64,000 bases of DNA, from positions 911,824-975,823 of the forward strand of contig MU130382.1 in assembly GCA_015039465.1 (NCBI GenBank), written 5' to 3'. Below, piece after piece: positions 34,401 through 45,815 of the stretch. The first letter of the stretch is position 1, and every line of letters starts with the position of its first letter. The notes beneath the pieces are model-generated. The model had not been told where the DNA came from. It was given only the letters and a program-made list of their open reading frames with translations, and searched no databases. The position numbers and the translations under genes were made by a program. The DNA comes from Phlegmacium glaucopus (taxonomy: Eukaryota; Basidiomycota; Agaricomycetes; Agaricales; Cortinariaceae).

Positions 34401-36019
34401 AACATCACTGTTGGAGATTCCAGTTAGTAAGATCTAGCCTTGAGAAATTTATCGGGACGCACATATTGTTTGCATTAGATTACATAGAGCGTGCAGATTC
34501 TCTAGGCTCTCCAGGTCTTCTGCAGTGTGCATGACCTCAATCAAGGACTTGATGTAATCCTATTGAGGAAATGGAAAGAAAGAAACATACGTATTCATAT
34601 CAGCTATTTGTTAAGGAACGTAGAGTACATTCAAGACTGTAGAGACAGAACGAATGTATTCTATAAGGTCAACAGGTGTAAGAAGTGGAAGTGTCCAAGA
34701 AATCGGAAGGACAGCTACCAAATTAGACAGAATCAGAACTCACTTCGTGTTGAATGTAATCACATATTCGCTCCTTCACTACCTGAGTACGGGCTAGTGT
34801 CTTGATAGCTCTCTCGATTTCACTGATGATACCCAACTGTGGCGTTGGGAGATAGCCAGAATTGACTATATTTGCCGAAGTCACAGGACCAAGATGTGGT
34901 GATGACGGAAGATTGCCTGGGTCGTCTGTAAACTAAGTTAGTAATTTATATAGATATGGAGGCTTAACGAACCAGAGTTATTCATGTGACGTTGGACCTC
35001 GAGAATGAAATTCCACACTTCTGCGCAGCCTTCTGGATCCTGAAAGCTGAGTGCATAGTCCATGCCATCCGGTTCCGTCCATACGATGAGCGTGTCTGGA
35101 TAAGGAAACGGAATTAATACCCAATAGGAGGCCGAAATGACAAGCCGAAGAAGAATAGTGGATATCTATCTCAGGGGTTATAGATCCCTGGTCGTGTGCA
35201 GGAAAAGAGATTGCAAAAAACGGCGCAAACGACAGATACTACTCACCTTGTTGCCGCTGATAAACATCGTTTGAGCGAATGGCGGTTGAAAGTACGACAT
35301 GGTCATAATCCCTTTCTGAGCGGGCGATAAGAAGGGCTTCATTTGTTTCTTCTTGAAATTGGCCAAAGCAGAATGCTGTGCCTTGATCCACCCATCGTGA
35401 CCCGATAAGTTCGTACACCTGGGAAGTTTGGTGGTGAGTAATTAGGTAGATATTTAAATTGAGAGGACGGCGAAAAGACGTAGTTATGCCATTGAACATA
35501 GAAAGGCATGATATTATCAATAGTAGGATTTAAGAAATGACATACTTTCACGCGTTTCAATTCATGATCGGCGTCAGGAATCCAGTCCTGGGCATCTTCG
35601 TTGACCATCACCGCTGCCCCGCCTGACCCCAGTCTAGCCTCGGGTGTATGCTCCAAAAGTTCGATCTGGCCATTGACTGTCTCTAGCAGGACCTCTCCCT
35701 CCTCCTTGATGCCTACCGGTTCCATTTGGCCTTGTACCTCTCCATCTTTGTCCTCTGGTGGCTGCTCTTTCGGCACAAGCGCTTTCTCCTCTTCCACAGT
35801 TTTCGTCAAAGATTCTAGGTCAGATAATGAAGGATTATCGGAGGTTGGATTCGTATCATTCGGTGAGGGATGTGGGGAATGTTGAAACGACGCTTGTTGG
35901 TTTGAAATGGAGGTGGAACCAGCACCAGAGTTGTGATCAGCAATGCCAGCAGGACCGGATATTGTTGAAGTATTAAGGAGAGACTGTGATTGAGAGTGCT
36001 GACTGGCAACGCCGTTCAT
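31479..36019 (-). CDS. PSY2: Protein phosphatase 4 regulatory subunit 3 (Psy2/SMEK)
   Basis: Targeting subunit of the PP4 phosphatase, acting in recovery from DNA-damage signalling. Eleven exons: 35546-36019, 35247-35418, 34973-35095, 34744-34925, 34463-34559, 34330-34407, 33228-34276, 32856-33168, 32628-32797, 32410-32567 and 31479-32352, giving 1229 aa. After a long acidic, disordered N-terminus (the start at MNGVASQ is tentative), an EVH1-like domain begins VYELIGSRWVDQGTAFC and ends TLIVWTEPDGMDYALSFQDP. The conserved helical SMEK domain follows (YIKSLIEVMHTAEDLESL, DDMFFGVVGILEYDPDFP, GHKANYREFL, IHHTYRLQFLKDVVLAR), then further armadillo-like helices to FIRRWEMNNEP. The C-terminal tail is acidic and basic, with KRKRR. 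Unusual: about 150 extra residues before the EVH1-like domain, and a proline/glutamine-rich insertion around 33800-33960. Confidence 0.95.
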
Positions 36020-36210
36020 GGCCAGAGGAGGCGACAAGCTTTGTACACAAAAAAAAAAAGAAAACAAACGGAGACAGAGTCAGACGCTTCCGGTCGTGTG
36101 GCCCATATCTCGGTCCGCCATGAGCTGGCAACTCCTAGCAATTATGTAATCATCCCTACAAATTTACTTGCGATACATCGGCACAATTCGTCTTAAACCC
36201 AACCGCCATC
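36020..36210. promoter_or_regulatory. Shared promoter region PSY2 / TOM20
   Basis: 191 bp between divergent start codons. It contains an A-run (AAAAAAAAAAAG near 36048-36060) on the Psy2 side and no clear TATA box. Confidence 0.5.
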
Positions 36211-36971
36211 ATGGATAGCAGGTCCACCATTTTCACTGTGGCTGCTGTCACTATAGCAGCTGGGATAGCTGCATATGCAGTCTATTTTGACTATAAACGC
36301 AGAAATGATGTAGAATTCAGAAAAAAACTGAGTAAGTCGTTCTTAAACCTTTTTCTCGTCATTCTCTCTAATAGTTTCTACAATAGAAAAGGACAGAAAA
36401 CGCGTCGAAAAGTCAGTAGCTCAGAAGGATAGTCAAGCAGCGGACCTCGGTGTTACCCCTGCTGCCCTCAGAGAGGCTCTTGAAGTTATTAAAAATGAGG
36501 AAGATCCTAAGAGCAGTGAAGAGAAAGAGGCATTTTTCATGACACAAGTTGGTGTTGGTGAACAACTGGCCGCTCAAGGTCCGTATCCTTCCCTCTCTTA
36601 TAACGGGTTGTTCCTCTTATCCTCTGTCATAGGTCCCTCATTCTATCTTCCTGCCGCAATGGCATTTTACCGTGCTCTACGAATCTATCCAAACCCCGTT
36701 GACCTTCTTGGAATCTATCAAAAAACTATTATTGAACCTGTATTCAAAGTATGTCCCGTTTTGCCAATTTTCTCATTCGTCCGTACTCAACATTATATAC
36801 CTCTAGCTTATTGTAGAAATGACTAATCTCGACGTAAGTCCCCCAAGTTCACCATTGATCCAATCCACGGGTCTTGATAAGGACACCAGTCCGACAAGAA
36901 GCCCACCTTCCGAGGCATCATCCCAGGAATGGGATAGACTCACCGACTCGGGTTCACAGGCACCTGAGTGA
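36211..36971 (+). CDS. TOM20: Mitochondrial import receptor TOM20 (short form)
   Basis: Outer-membrane receptor of the TOM complex that recognises presequences. Exons 36211-36331, 36387-36578, 36633-36748 and 36807-36971 give 197 aa. The N-terminal membrane anchor (FTVAAVTIAAGIAAYAVYF) is followed by a positive stop YKRR and the MAS20 receptor domain (FFMTQVGVGEQLAAQ, YLPAAMAFYRALRIYPNP, IYQKTIIEPVFKLI). The acidic Ser/Pro-rich tail SPPSEASSQEWDRLTDSGS is encoded by sequence that starts with a good splice donor (GAC|GTAAGT at 36834). Using that donor converts the product into a TOM20-SET fusion. Confidence 0.93.
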
Positions 36972-38631
36972 AAAGTAGACTGCTTGCATCTGTTTGACTT
37001 GTCGAGTCCCAGCTCCTGGGAGCTGTGTCTGCTTTTTGCCTCAGAGAACGTGAAAATATAGGATGGCCATGCGCTGTAGGACAGTTATAACCCACACAAT
37101 ATCCTTTTTTCCTTTCCGCATCCTGTCCATTTCTTTTCGAACGACATTTTCTAATATACATTTTCTTGCATCTTGCGTCCTTTTTTTCTTTGCTTTGCCC
37201 AGGTAAAAGCCCGAATCGAAGGTGAGCTTTGAACGGCTAGTTCACGTGAAAGCATATCTCAGTTGGGTTTCTATATATGTAGGATACTATGACACCTTCC
37301 CGCCCAAGAGGATGAATGTTTTCATTGTCGATCGTGAAGCGGTTTCTGGACAGGGCGCCAGAAAAGTACTGATCGTTAACAAAGATTTCGCGGCTGGGGA
37401 AATTATCTATAAGGCACTTTTTTGATGTAGTTTATTTTCATTTCAAAGATGATACTAATGAGTTTCTTTCCGACAGGAATTCCCCATTGTTGCTGCTCTC
37501 GATCAGGACCTACAAGAAAAAGGAACTCACTGTGGCCAATGTCTTCGTCCCATTGAGCCTGAGATGTCTTTGAAGCTACCCAAAGATTCAAGTTCTAGTA
37601 CCTTCCACCTAACTTACTGCTCCAAGGCCTGCATGATTACTTGCAAAAACCAATCCCATACGCTCCTCTTTTCTTCAGATCCTCTTATGCCGCCCGAAAT
37701 TCCAGTTCCCCCCAGCCCTTTGGATGCTCGGGGAGCTCGCAGAGCCGCTCAACTTGAATTCGTCGAATTTTTCAAAAAAGAAAACCGCGCCTCAGCATTG
37801 CTCCTGGCCCGCTTTGTTGCGAGGCAGGTCTCAGCAGAGTTACAGAAAATGGTCTTGGCAACAACACCCAGCGCTAAAAAGAATGACGCTGTCGAGAATG
37901 ACCTCACGGATTCGGAGGGGACGAATCACGGTTATGGTATAGGCGACCACATGGAGCGCTTGAGGTATCTGGAAATTGTGCCGAACAAGGAGGAGATTGC
38001 TCTACTTTCCAATGTGCTTAGGATGGCTTTACCTGGTTTGGAAGGATTCGTCCTTGAGGAACGACACGCGATACTTTCAGGCAAGATGATATACAATGCT
38101 TTCGGTGTTTGTTATGGCGGCGGCCGCGATGATAGGGTTTGTTGTCGGTTATCTTTTACCCCCTTTTGCTTAGACTGAGCCATTTTCTTTCAGCCGGAGC
38201 CTAAGTGCCGTCCTGAGAATATTGAGAAGACCCGGACACCTTATGGGACTCAACGCCAGATCGGTAGTGCGGTATACACAGTATCTTCATATCTAAATCA
38301 CTCATGTCAACCCTCCGCCCGGCCATCTTTCGCATCTGGTACCTCAGAAATGACCATTATCGCTAGTCATGACCTGAAAAAGGGTGATGAATTAACTATT
38401 GCGTTTGTCGATGTTAATCAGCATCCCAAGGAAACAGTGGTAGAGTGTAGGCGTAGGAGACGTGTGGAGCTGGCAAGGGGTTGGAGATTTGCGTGTGGAT
38501 GCGAACGATGTATCGAGGAGAGTAAATCGATGACATCTGAGGAAGAGAAAGCTGGGTTGAGTGAGGATGAGCAGAAGGATCTGAGTCGAGTAGAGGATGT
38601 TGTTAACAGGTATACACAAGATGTTGAGTAA
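36211..38631 (+). CDS. SET-domain methyltransferase joined in frame to TOM20 (long form)
   Basis: Splicing 36834-37202 joins TOM20 residue ...MTNLD to VKARIEGYYDTFPPK and on into a SET protein. Exons after the three shared ones are 36807-36833, 37203-37221 (19 nt), 37283-37413, 37477-38136 and 38194-38631; the total is 1704 nt, 567 aa. The split SET domain begins ARKVLIVNKDFAAGEIIYKE. An inserted zinc-binding stretch (CGQCLRPIE, YCSKAC) and a helical region follow, then SSYLNHSCQPSARPSF (NHSC, the SAM/lysine-site motif), GDELTIAFVDV and the post-SET cysteines CGCERC. The intron after IIYK has a GC donor (AAG|GC at 37414). A shorter SET-only product from the internal Met at 37312 cannot be excluded. 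Substrate unknown; the TOM20 anchor would place the enzyme on the mitochondrial surface. Confidence 0.75.
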
Positions 38632-38740
38632 ATGATGATCATCAGATCACATGTTTTTTATGTACAAAAAATTTATCTCCATTTCATTTGACACTTATAA
38701 TTTCTGGTTGCAGTTTAGTCACTAGTAAGCTCCTCCCACC

Positions 38741-39987
38741 ATGAAGCCTGTTCTCCTTGTTTTCCTTACATTGTCGCTCGTTGCATATGCCTCACTCATT
38801 AATCACGACCATGGCCTCGTTCTCCGCCGCGATCATTCCCAGCTTGCTCAGCTTTCCCGACGTGCAAATGCGAGCAAACGATGCAAACCCAAGCCAGCAG
38901 CCGCCCCCAGTCCGAGTCCAAGTCCAAGTCCTGCACCTCACAAGCAGCCTGCACCGGCACCTCCTCCCCCATCCTCCAATAACAACGGAATATTGACTGT
39001 ACACTCTAATATATGTGGTCCTAGTGGGGCAACAAGTATGTCTTGATTTTTCACACATGTTTCCTGTATCTTATTATTTATATCAGAGGAGCCTTCCGCT
39101 ACAAGTGGTCCTAACGGTTCCGAGGATTGGCTCAACTGTGGGATAACTGGAGGCGGCTGGACTCCGCCGTTGATCAGAATCGATCAAGGCAAACATCACG
39201 TCACCATTCACGTTGCCAGCTGTCTAACTTAATCAATTTTTTCAGTTATTGCGATGGATCTTGACCAAGCTATTGGCACCCCCGGTAGTCCCTTCCAAAA
39301 ATGTTCCCCTTTCATTGGTCTTTTCAAGCAATACGCATGGCAACATGGTAGTGAGTACAGTTGTTTTTCTTCATTCGAATGGCACGTAATTGTCCCGCAC
39401 GATGTATGTCAGTACCCCCTATCATGATCGCATCCTTTGCCTTGCAGGAATCTAGCTGCAATCCTGACACCGTTGGCGGTGCTGGAGAGCAAGGACTTAT
39501 GCAGCTAACCAAGGACAAATGTGGTGATGCTCCAGGTGGAAATTGCAAAGATCCCGTATGTTTCTCCTTATCTGTGAGACGCACATGCTGAGTAGCCTTT
39601 GTTTTTTTCTTCAGGACTTCAACATCCGTACTGGCGCGAAATTCTTTGCAGACACCCTCGCCAGCAATGGCGGCAACGTCCTCTTGTCCATTGGACAATA
39701 TAATGGTTGGACACCGGGCCTTACTTATGTATGTCTTTCCGATTTATGATGTCTATACTGCTCATTCACTGAGCTATTTCTCAGGGCGCTGGAACTGCAG
39801 CAGGCTACGGCTCGTGCTGTCGCTGCCAGAACAATATGGATTAGTAAGTGTTGCCATCTTCTTTTAACCATTATTGATCCTTTCTTGCAGCCTTCAACAA
39901 TTCATGAATGGGTGGTTGCAAAACAAGAATGTCTATGGTGGATGGCCTCGTATTGGCAAATATTTCAACTTGGATATCTGCATCTAA
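38741..39987 (+). CDS. Secreted lysozyme-like protein, GH23 / transglycosylase SLT fold
   Basis: Predicted extracellular muramidase-type enzyme. Seven exons: 38741-39035, 39087-39188, 39246-39350, 39413-39555, 39615-39728, 39785-39843 and 39891-39987, giving 304 aa. The signal peptide MKPVLLVFLTLSLVAYAS is followed by a short pro-region and a Pro/Ala/Ser-rich linker (PSPSPSPSPAP). The catalytic domain contains IMIASFALQESSCNP, where the Glu of ALQES is the expected catalytic acid, then VGGAGEQGLMQLTKDKCG, NIRTGAKFFADTL, GQYNGW and CCRCQNNMDYL. Several cysteines suit a disulphide-bonded secreted protein. The second intron uses a GC donor (CAAG|GC at 39189), needed to keep frame. A role against bacteria or in feeding is inference. 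Confidence 0.88.
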
Positions 39988-40249
39988 CACTACCTACATC
40001 TATATCCTGCTTTTTCTTTTTTTTTTCAATTTGGGTACAGGATTTTATCCATCTTAAACTTGGGACTTAGTTTCCTACTGCCACTCCTTTAAATCTACAC
40101 TCGTTTTTCTAACTGCTAGTAAATGATCCGTAAGTGATTATTTTCGTGGATAGATATAATATACCTATATCAATCAGGCTGGGAAGTTTTTTTTCCCTGA
40201 TAGTAACATACCAACCATCTGCCTAGATTAAATTTGAAATAGATTATAT

Positions 40250-42372
40250 CTAGGGAATTCCAGGATCTGTACTGCTATCAAATCTGCCGCTCCATGGCCG
40301 ATCATCATTGCTCGCTGTCTCCCATCGCCTCAGCAACCTTTCGTCCCAAGTTTTGTCACTGACATCTCCTTCCTTTTTCAAAAATTCTTTGCTGAATAAG
40401 TGTGGAGGAAGATATTCTTGCTGAACAGGATGTCTTTTTTTCCAATAAATTTATCAGAAACATCATCAAAGACACCAGTGAGGGGGTAGCACATACGCAT
40501 ATGAAGGATTGTAGAGGTATTCGCCTCCATACCCCAGATCTTTCATCAACTTTGTGGGCGCATTTCGTAGATGAATAGGAACAGATGCAGTAGTCTCAGC
40601 CTTTGCTGCCTCTTCTGCGCGATTATATGCCTCATATGACCGTGTCGATTTCGGTGATTCAGCTAGATATGCGACACAATGTGCCAAATTGATGCGACAC
40701 TCTGGCATACCTATGTTTTGGCATGCTACAAGGGTCGCAGTCGCCTATTAGTTATTATTTGAACATAGTCAGAAGACGGTTCACCCCCTCATGATAATTC
40801 TTACAAGAGGGAGACCATGATGATTGGCAAGACCAATGTCTTCACTAGCCATGACGATCAAACGACGTGCTATATAGAGCGGGTCTTCACCAGCTGTAAG
40901 CATCCGCGCCAACCAGTACAGTGCCGCGCTACCATCACCACCGCGCACTGATTTGTGTAGCGCGGAAATCATGTCATAATGCGAGTCTCCTGTACGGTCA
41001 TAACGGGTGGAGACACTTTGTCGTAAGTTCGCGAGTAATGACTCTTCAGAGAATGTAGGCGGCGAAGAGAACACGAGCTCGAGAAGTGATAGTGCTGTTC
41101 GAGCGTCCCCGTCACTCAAGGAGACAATAGAGCGTTTAACTTTGGGAGTAAGTCTAGAATGAGCGGTAGAACTTGTCGTTGAAGCCATGGATATTTCTTC
41201 TTGTGGAGAGGACGAAGGCGTTAGGGGTGGTTGGTTAGGCACCAACTTCTCAATGGCATGGTCAAGAATATCCATTACATTCTCGTCGGTAAGTCGTTCC
41301 AGCACGAAAACGCTTCCTCGATCTTTAGAGACGAATTCATGAAAGATTAATAAACAAACTTACCGACATCGACTGAGAAGTGCAGAGTTTATTTTGAAAG
41401 ACGGGTTTTCAGTTGTCGCACCTATCAACTTGAAGTGATTCATTAAAACTATGCAAGCACTGCAAGTGAGTGGTGGTATAAGTACCTGTACATGCCCTTG
41501 CTCGACATACGGTAGGAAGATATCCTAGCAATAGGATCAGCTGCCTGACAAACAAAACAAATTTAAGAGAAATTTACCTGCTGAGCTCTATTAAAACGAT
41601 GAATCTCGTCCAAGAAAAGGATAGTCTTTCTGTACAAAAGTCGTAAAAAAGAGATACAAGCGAACGAAAAAGGATGAAAGACAATCACCTTCCCGTGAGT
41701 GATAATAATCCTTTGGCTTCCTCTATCATATTTCGGACCTCAGTCGTACCAGAATTCGTGGCAGAAACCTCTTTTAAAGTGGCATCAGTCCGTCTAGCTA
41801 GTAAACGCGCTAGCGTTGTCTTTCCACATCCACTTGGGCCCCAGAGAATCATACTGCCTGCAGATCCATTCGAACCTTGAAGCAAATGCACGAGGAGAGA
41901 ATCAGGTCCAGTGAGATGGTCTTGTCCTACGAATTCAGAAAAATCTTTTGGACGAAGACGTTCTGCCAGCGGGGTGGCACTACTGGTATTGACAACACTA
42001 ATTTTCTGTCGTTTGGGAGGACGTGCATTTGAAAGTTGTGTTGATGTGGAATCACCGTGACGAATATCAGAGATTTGAGATGAAGAAGATGGTTCAATAG
42101 GCCGTTTCTTTTGACTGAATATTGGTGCAATTGACTTTGAATCATCACTTTTTTTGATAGATGAAGATATTTTTGACGAGGACGTTGCTATTGAATCCGC
42201 GCGACCGTGACTGCCACCAATCTTGCAGTCAGAGTCCAGATGCCGATTTATCTCCAACGCCACCACAAGGGCATTGCAGATAGGGCATTTCACTGTGCTC
42301 CATAAAAGTCAGTCAATATAACTATAAATAATCAAGAGCTTCTTGCCAACCTGTGGAAGATTTGGAGGACAT
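40250..42372 (-). CDS. MGS1: Mgs1/WRNIP1 AAA+ ATPase
   Basis: Nuclear clamp-loader-like ATPase that binds ubiquitinated PCNA and protects stalled replication forks. Eight exons: 42351-42372 (22 nt), 41689-42292, 41578-41629, 41486-41524, 41364-41428, 40805-41312, 40497-40744 and 40250-40433, giving 573 aa. The N-terminal UBZ finger is CPICNALV...HLDSDC. The AAA module has [18 protein letters not shown], Walker A GPSGCGKT, Walker [12 protein letters not shown], sensor 1 GATTENPSF and the arginine region LLSRCRVFVLE. The C-terminal tetramerisation part shows [45 protein letters not shown] and [12 protein letters not shown]. All family features are present. Confidence 0.95.
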
Positions 42373-42793
42373 TCCAAGTCTAAGTAGCTTGGACGCGTTG
42401 AGTCACACGCTTGTCACGACATCTTTCCTTAAAACGAAACCTGCACACAAAGTAGAAGTAAAAGAGTCCTATGCTGCACTGAATCGATAAAGATAATGTT
42501 GTAAACGAGCGAATAATTTGAAAGCTACTACGAAAGGATATCAACAACAAGAGAATGGATACGATTATTGTACTTCTGCACGAAGATGGTAGAATATTGG
42601 GGGTAGTACAATCACAGCTATTATTGAAGGTAAATTTGTATCAATAATCGAGAATATGAAGTCTCCACGTTCGTCTCATACACTATTAATTTAAGTAAAT
42701 GAAGAGGGAAAAGGAAGAAAGAAAGAGTACAATGGATCAAGCACCACATACTACCCACCTTGACAGTCACGACTCAGAATGGGCTGGCCTTAA
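42373..42793. other. Intergenic region upstream of MGS1
   Basis: 421 bp, AT-rich. It contains the MGS1 promoter and the 3' flank of the next minus-strand gene. No gene or repeat seen. Confidence 0.4.
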
Positions 42794-45643
42794 TCAGGCC
42801 AAGCTTCTCCACATGCCAGCGTCTGGTACCTCACTGCGAGCTTTAAGGATCTTCAGCGCCTGCTTACGGCCTCGTTCGCCAGACGCTTGCGTCTCAGATG
42901 TAATCTGATCCGGCCCCATCTCTTCCTCAACCTCATCTTCGTCCTCTCCAGTGGCGAAGTCAAGAGCGCCGGGATCCATAGAGCGATATTGATCTCGTTC
43001 GGCGTACTTGGCTTTACGGATAGACGTTGAAGACGGTAATTTCTGACCGTGAGACAGTGAAGGTATGTCTCCGTTAGATGGCTGTGGTAGGTTTGGCATT
43101 GTATTGTCAGGTCGGTAAGAGGCAAGGCTCAGGGGTACGCGTAGTCGCTTGCGAACAACAATACTAATTGGCAGCGAGCCAGGGACGGCAGGTTGAGAAA
43201 CGTTGGTAAGATAGTCTACACATGGTCAGTAAGAATCGATTAAATAGAAAGAGTAAACAAGTACCGTCATCAGTCAGCTGGTCCACTGTTACCGCATGGG
43301 ATCTCTCCGCTGTGAAGTTCATCCCTTCTACCTCGTCTTCTCCTTCTTCAGATATTCGGCCAAAGTTCTCCTTCGAATCGTGTCGTCGGGTAAAAGCTTG
43401 CCAAGCCCTACTATTTGGTGTCCAAGCTCCACGATGGCTCGGGGTATCAGCCGCAACGAGTCTTAGAAGTTCGGCATCATGTTCACTCGGTATTCTTGGA
43501 GATGGTCCATGATGCAGAGGAGGCGAAAGGGAACCATCGGAAGTGAGTGTTTTTGAAAGCAGCACTTGTGAAGAATCGACATGAGGTTGACCTCGCATAG
43601 GGCGGATATGTGAGGGGTTAGGCAACGAAGAAGGCCGAAGGGTCGAAAAGGTTTCAATGCCGTTGCGCGGACGCATCTTTCTTAGCCGGAGAGGACGAGA
43701 CACAGGCTGTTGTTCAAGAAGAGGAAGGGTACTATGTCGAATATCTGAGGAATCTCCCGTGTCTTCACCCTCCGTGTCGTCAAGTACAAACACCATTTCT
43801 GCGACACATCGAAATTAGCACATTTCAGATATAACCTGGACATGATAGGTTTACCTTGAGGGTCTTGCTCAGCCGTAACATCTTCCTCCACCTTTCCATC
43901 ATCCTCCGTTTTGATTGTCATCACAGCTGGCTCGACATCGAAAGTTACCTTTCGTTTCCCCTTGTCTCGCCCTCTTGGCAAAATAGTTTCTTCATGTCTC
44001 ACACTCCCGTCCTCTGTGGTAGTTTGAGGTCTGGTTGCCTGGGACTTCAAGTTTCCATTGGTATTTGCACCAGAGGCTGCTTGAGAAGATCCAGCCTGCT
44101 GCGCCAGTTTGGCAGCTTCAATTTGTTGCTGTTCCTTCATGGCCTCTTCCTGACTGCGTTTATATCGTGCCCTGTCCTCTTCGAGATTGACGAAGTATTT
44201 GTAGCTAGCTTGCGTGTTGATAGTGTCGTTTATATTTCGTCTGAATTGCAAGATATTACTCCCCACGGGAACTGCGTCGGGAACGAGAGTCGAAGACCTA
44301 GAATGCGTCGAAAGAGTACGGCTTGAAGCCGATCCGTCAGAGACAGGTGAATGTACGGGCGACCCACTACGAGCTTTGTTGGTGTTCGGATGATGAAATG
44401 TTGAAGTCGCCAGTGATGCTGAAAGCGCCGACATCCGTGGGACAGACGATGGGGCAGATAAAACAGGAGAAATTGGGACTGGCTTGAAATTCCTAACAGT
44501 CACTGAAGGGGAGCTGCTCATAGGAACAGCCAGCCCACCCGGACCAAAACCACCACTACGAGCGACGGGTGATCGAACAGCGTTTGGCGCTTGTTGCCGT
44601 GGTTCTTGCTGCATTGTATTCAAGTGATCCCTATACGTCTTCCAGAGGACCTCAACTTGGTGCTTCAATTCCTGTTCTCTCGCTTCAATACCGGCCGTTT
44701 CGGCTTTTACGAAATCCGCGATACGTTGCTCAGCAGCTCCACGTAATGCTTGAGATTCTTTAGTTGCTATCGATGCCAAATGCATGAAGATGGGGTGTGA
44801 AGGAGTGAAAGGAGGTGGGAAGAACAGGGGCCGCAATTCGGAGAGATAAGTTTGGATTGGAAGCTCGATTGGCGGCTCGGTTGATTCAGACACAGAGGTC
44901 TCCGTGTTCATTTTTGGAGATGATGATGGTGGGGATGACGACGGTAAGAGTAAAGAGAACGACCTTGCGTAATAAGGAGAGAGCTTCGCCTGTGATATAG
45001 AATCACCAACCTAATTAATTTAATGATCATGAGTCAAACGAAGTCAAAAAAAGTACCTATCAAGTGTTACGCATAATGAACGAAAGGGACGGCTTCACCT
45101 TTTGGTTGCAGACCGCAAATGCCAAAAGAGAAAGCATTCACTCGCGTTCATGCTGTTAAACCCTTGTAGAATTATGTGTTGATGCTTACGATGCTGTCTT
45201 TGTGCACTTGAATCCAGCCTGTGGCGCTCTTCAAGATTTCCTGCTCCACCCAAACGTCCGTTGGAAGGAGGACGCTTTCCTTACCCTGGACTTCCAGCGA
45301 GATGGTTTGAGAGACGCGGTATATAGGTAGTTGACAAAGCAGACATGTCAAAACGGTATATCGGGAGTATCGTGAAGTTCCCGCTATCGGTTCGGCCTGT
45401 GTTGTGGTTCTGACCGTAACTTGTGGATGTTTCTAAAAAATAAATAAATGAAGACACCGATGAATTTTTATAAAAGAAAAAACCAACCACAACTATGTCA
45501 TCATCGTTGACGAAAACTGTGGCATAGGCTGGATCGCGAGTACCCTCCGGGGGGGATGCAGGAGATTGAGAGGATATTATACGGATATTAAGGCATTTAC
45601 AGGCATATTGGGGGGGTTTCTCAGCAGGACTGTCGCTGGCCAT
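42794..45643 (-). CDS. Conserved-looking protein of unknown function
   Basis: Five exons (45488-45643, 45190-45432, 43855-45010, 43265-43798, 42794-43215) give 836 aa. I do not recognise a family. The first 130 residues look folded (CKCLNIRIIS, DPAYATVFVNDDDIVVV, a Cys-x-x-Cys pair ...CLLC, and VLLPTDVWVEQEILKSATGW). A coiled-coil-like segment follows (AEQRIADFVKAETAG, EAREQELKHQVEVLWKTY). The rest is Ser/Pro-rich and probably disordered, with the basic patches RGRDKGKRK and RKRLRV and acidic runs such as GEDEDEVEEE. Weak NLS-like clusters suggest a nuclear or cytoskeletal scaffold, but this is guesswork. It begins 172 bp from the stop of CLPTM1 on the same strand. Confidence 0.7.
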
Positions 45644-45815
45644 TCGGAATGGCAGGGACTGGTGGCGCTGAGGTCAAGTTGTATGTTGTGTGACTCTGTC
45701 AACGAACTCTTTTTTTCCGGGTGGATATTCCCGGGGCGGACCTCGAAGCGGACATGGAAGATAACACACTCCTATTCACCGGCTAATTAAAGTATGTACC
45801 TTCTCCCAGCTCTCC

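Noticed and set aside
45281..45643. Separate small gene upstream of the 836-aa protein
   Set aside because: Splicing at 45487 and 45189 joins it in frame to the downstream exons, so it is the first part of the same gene.
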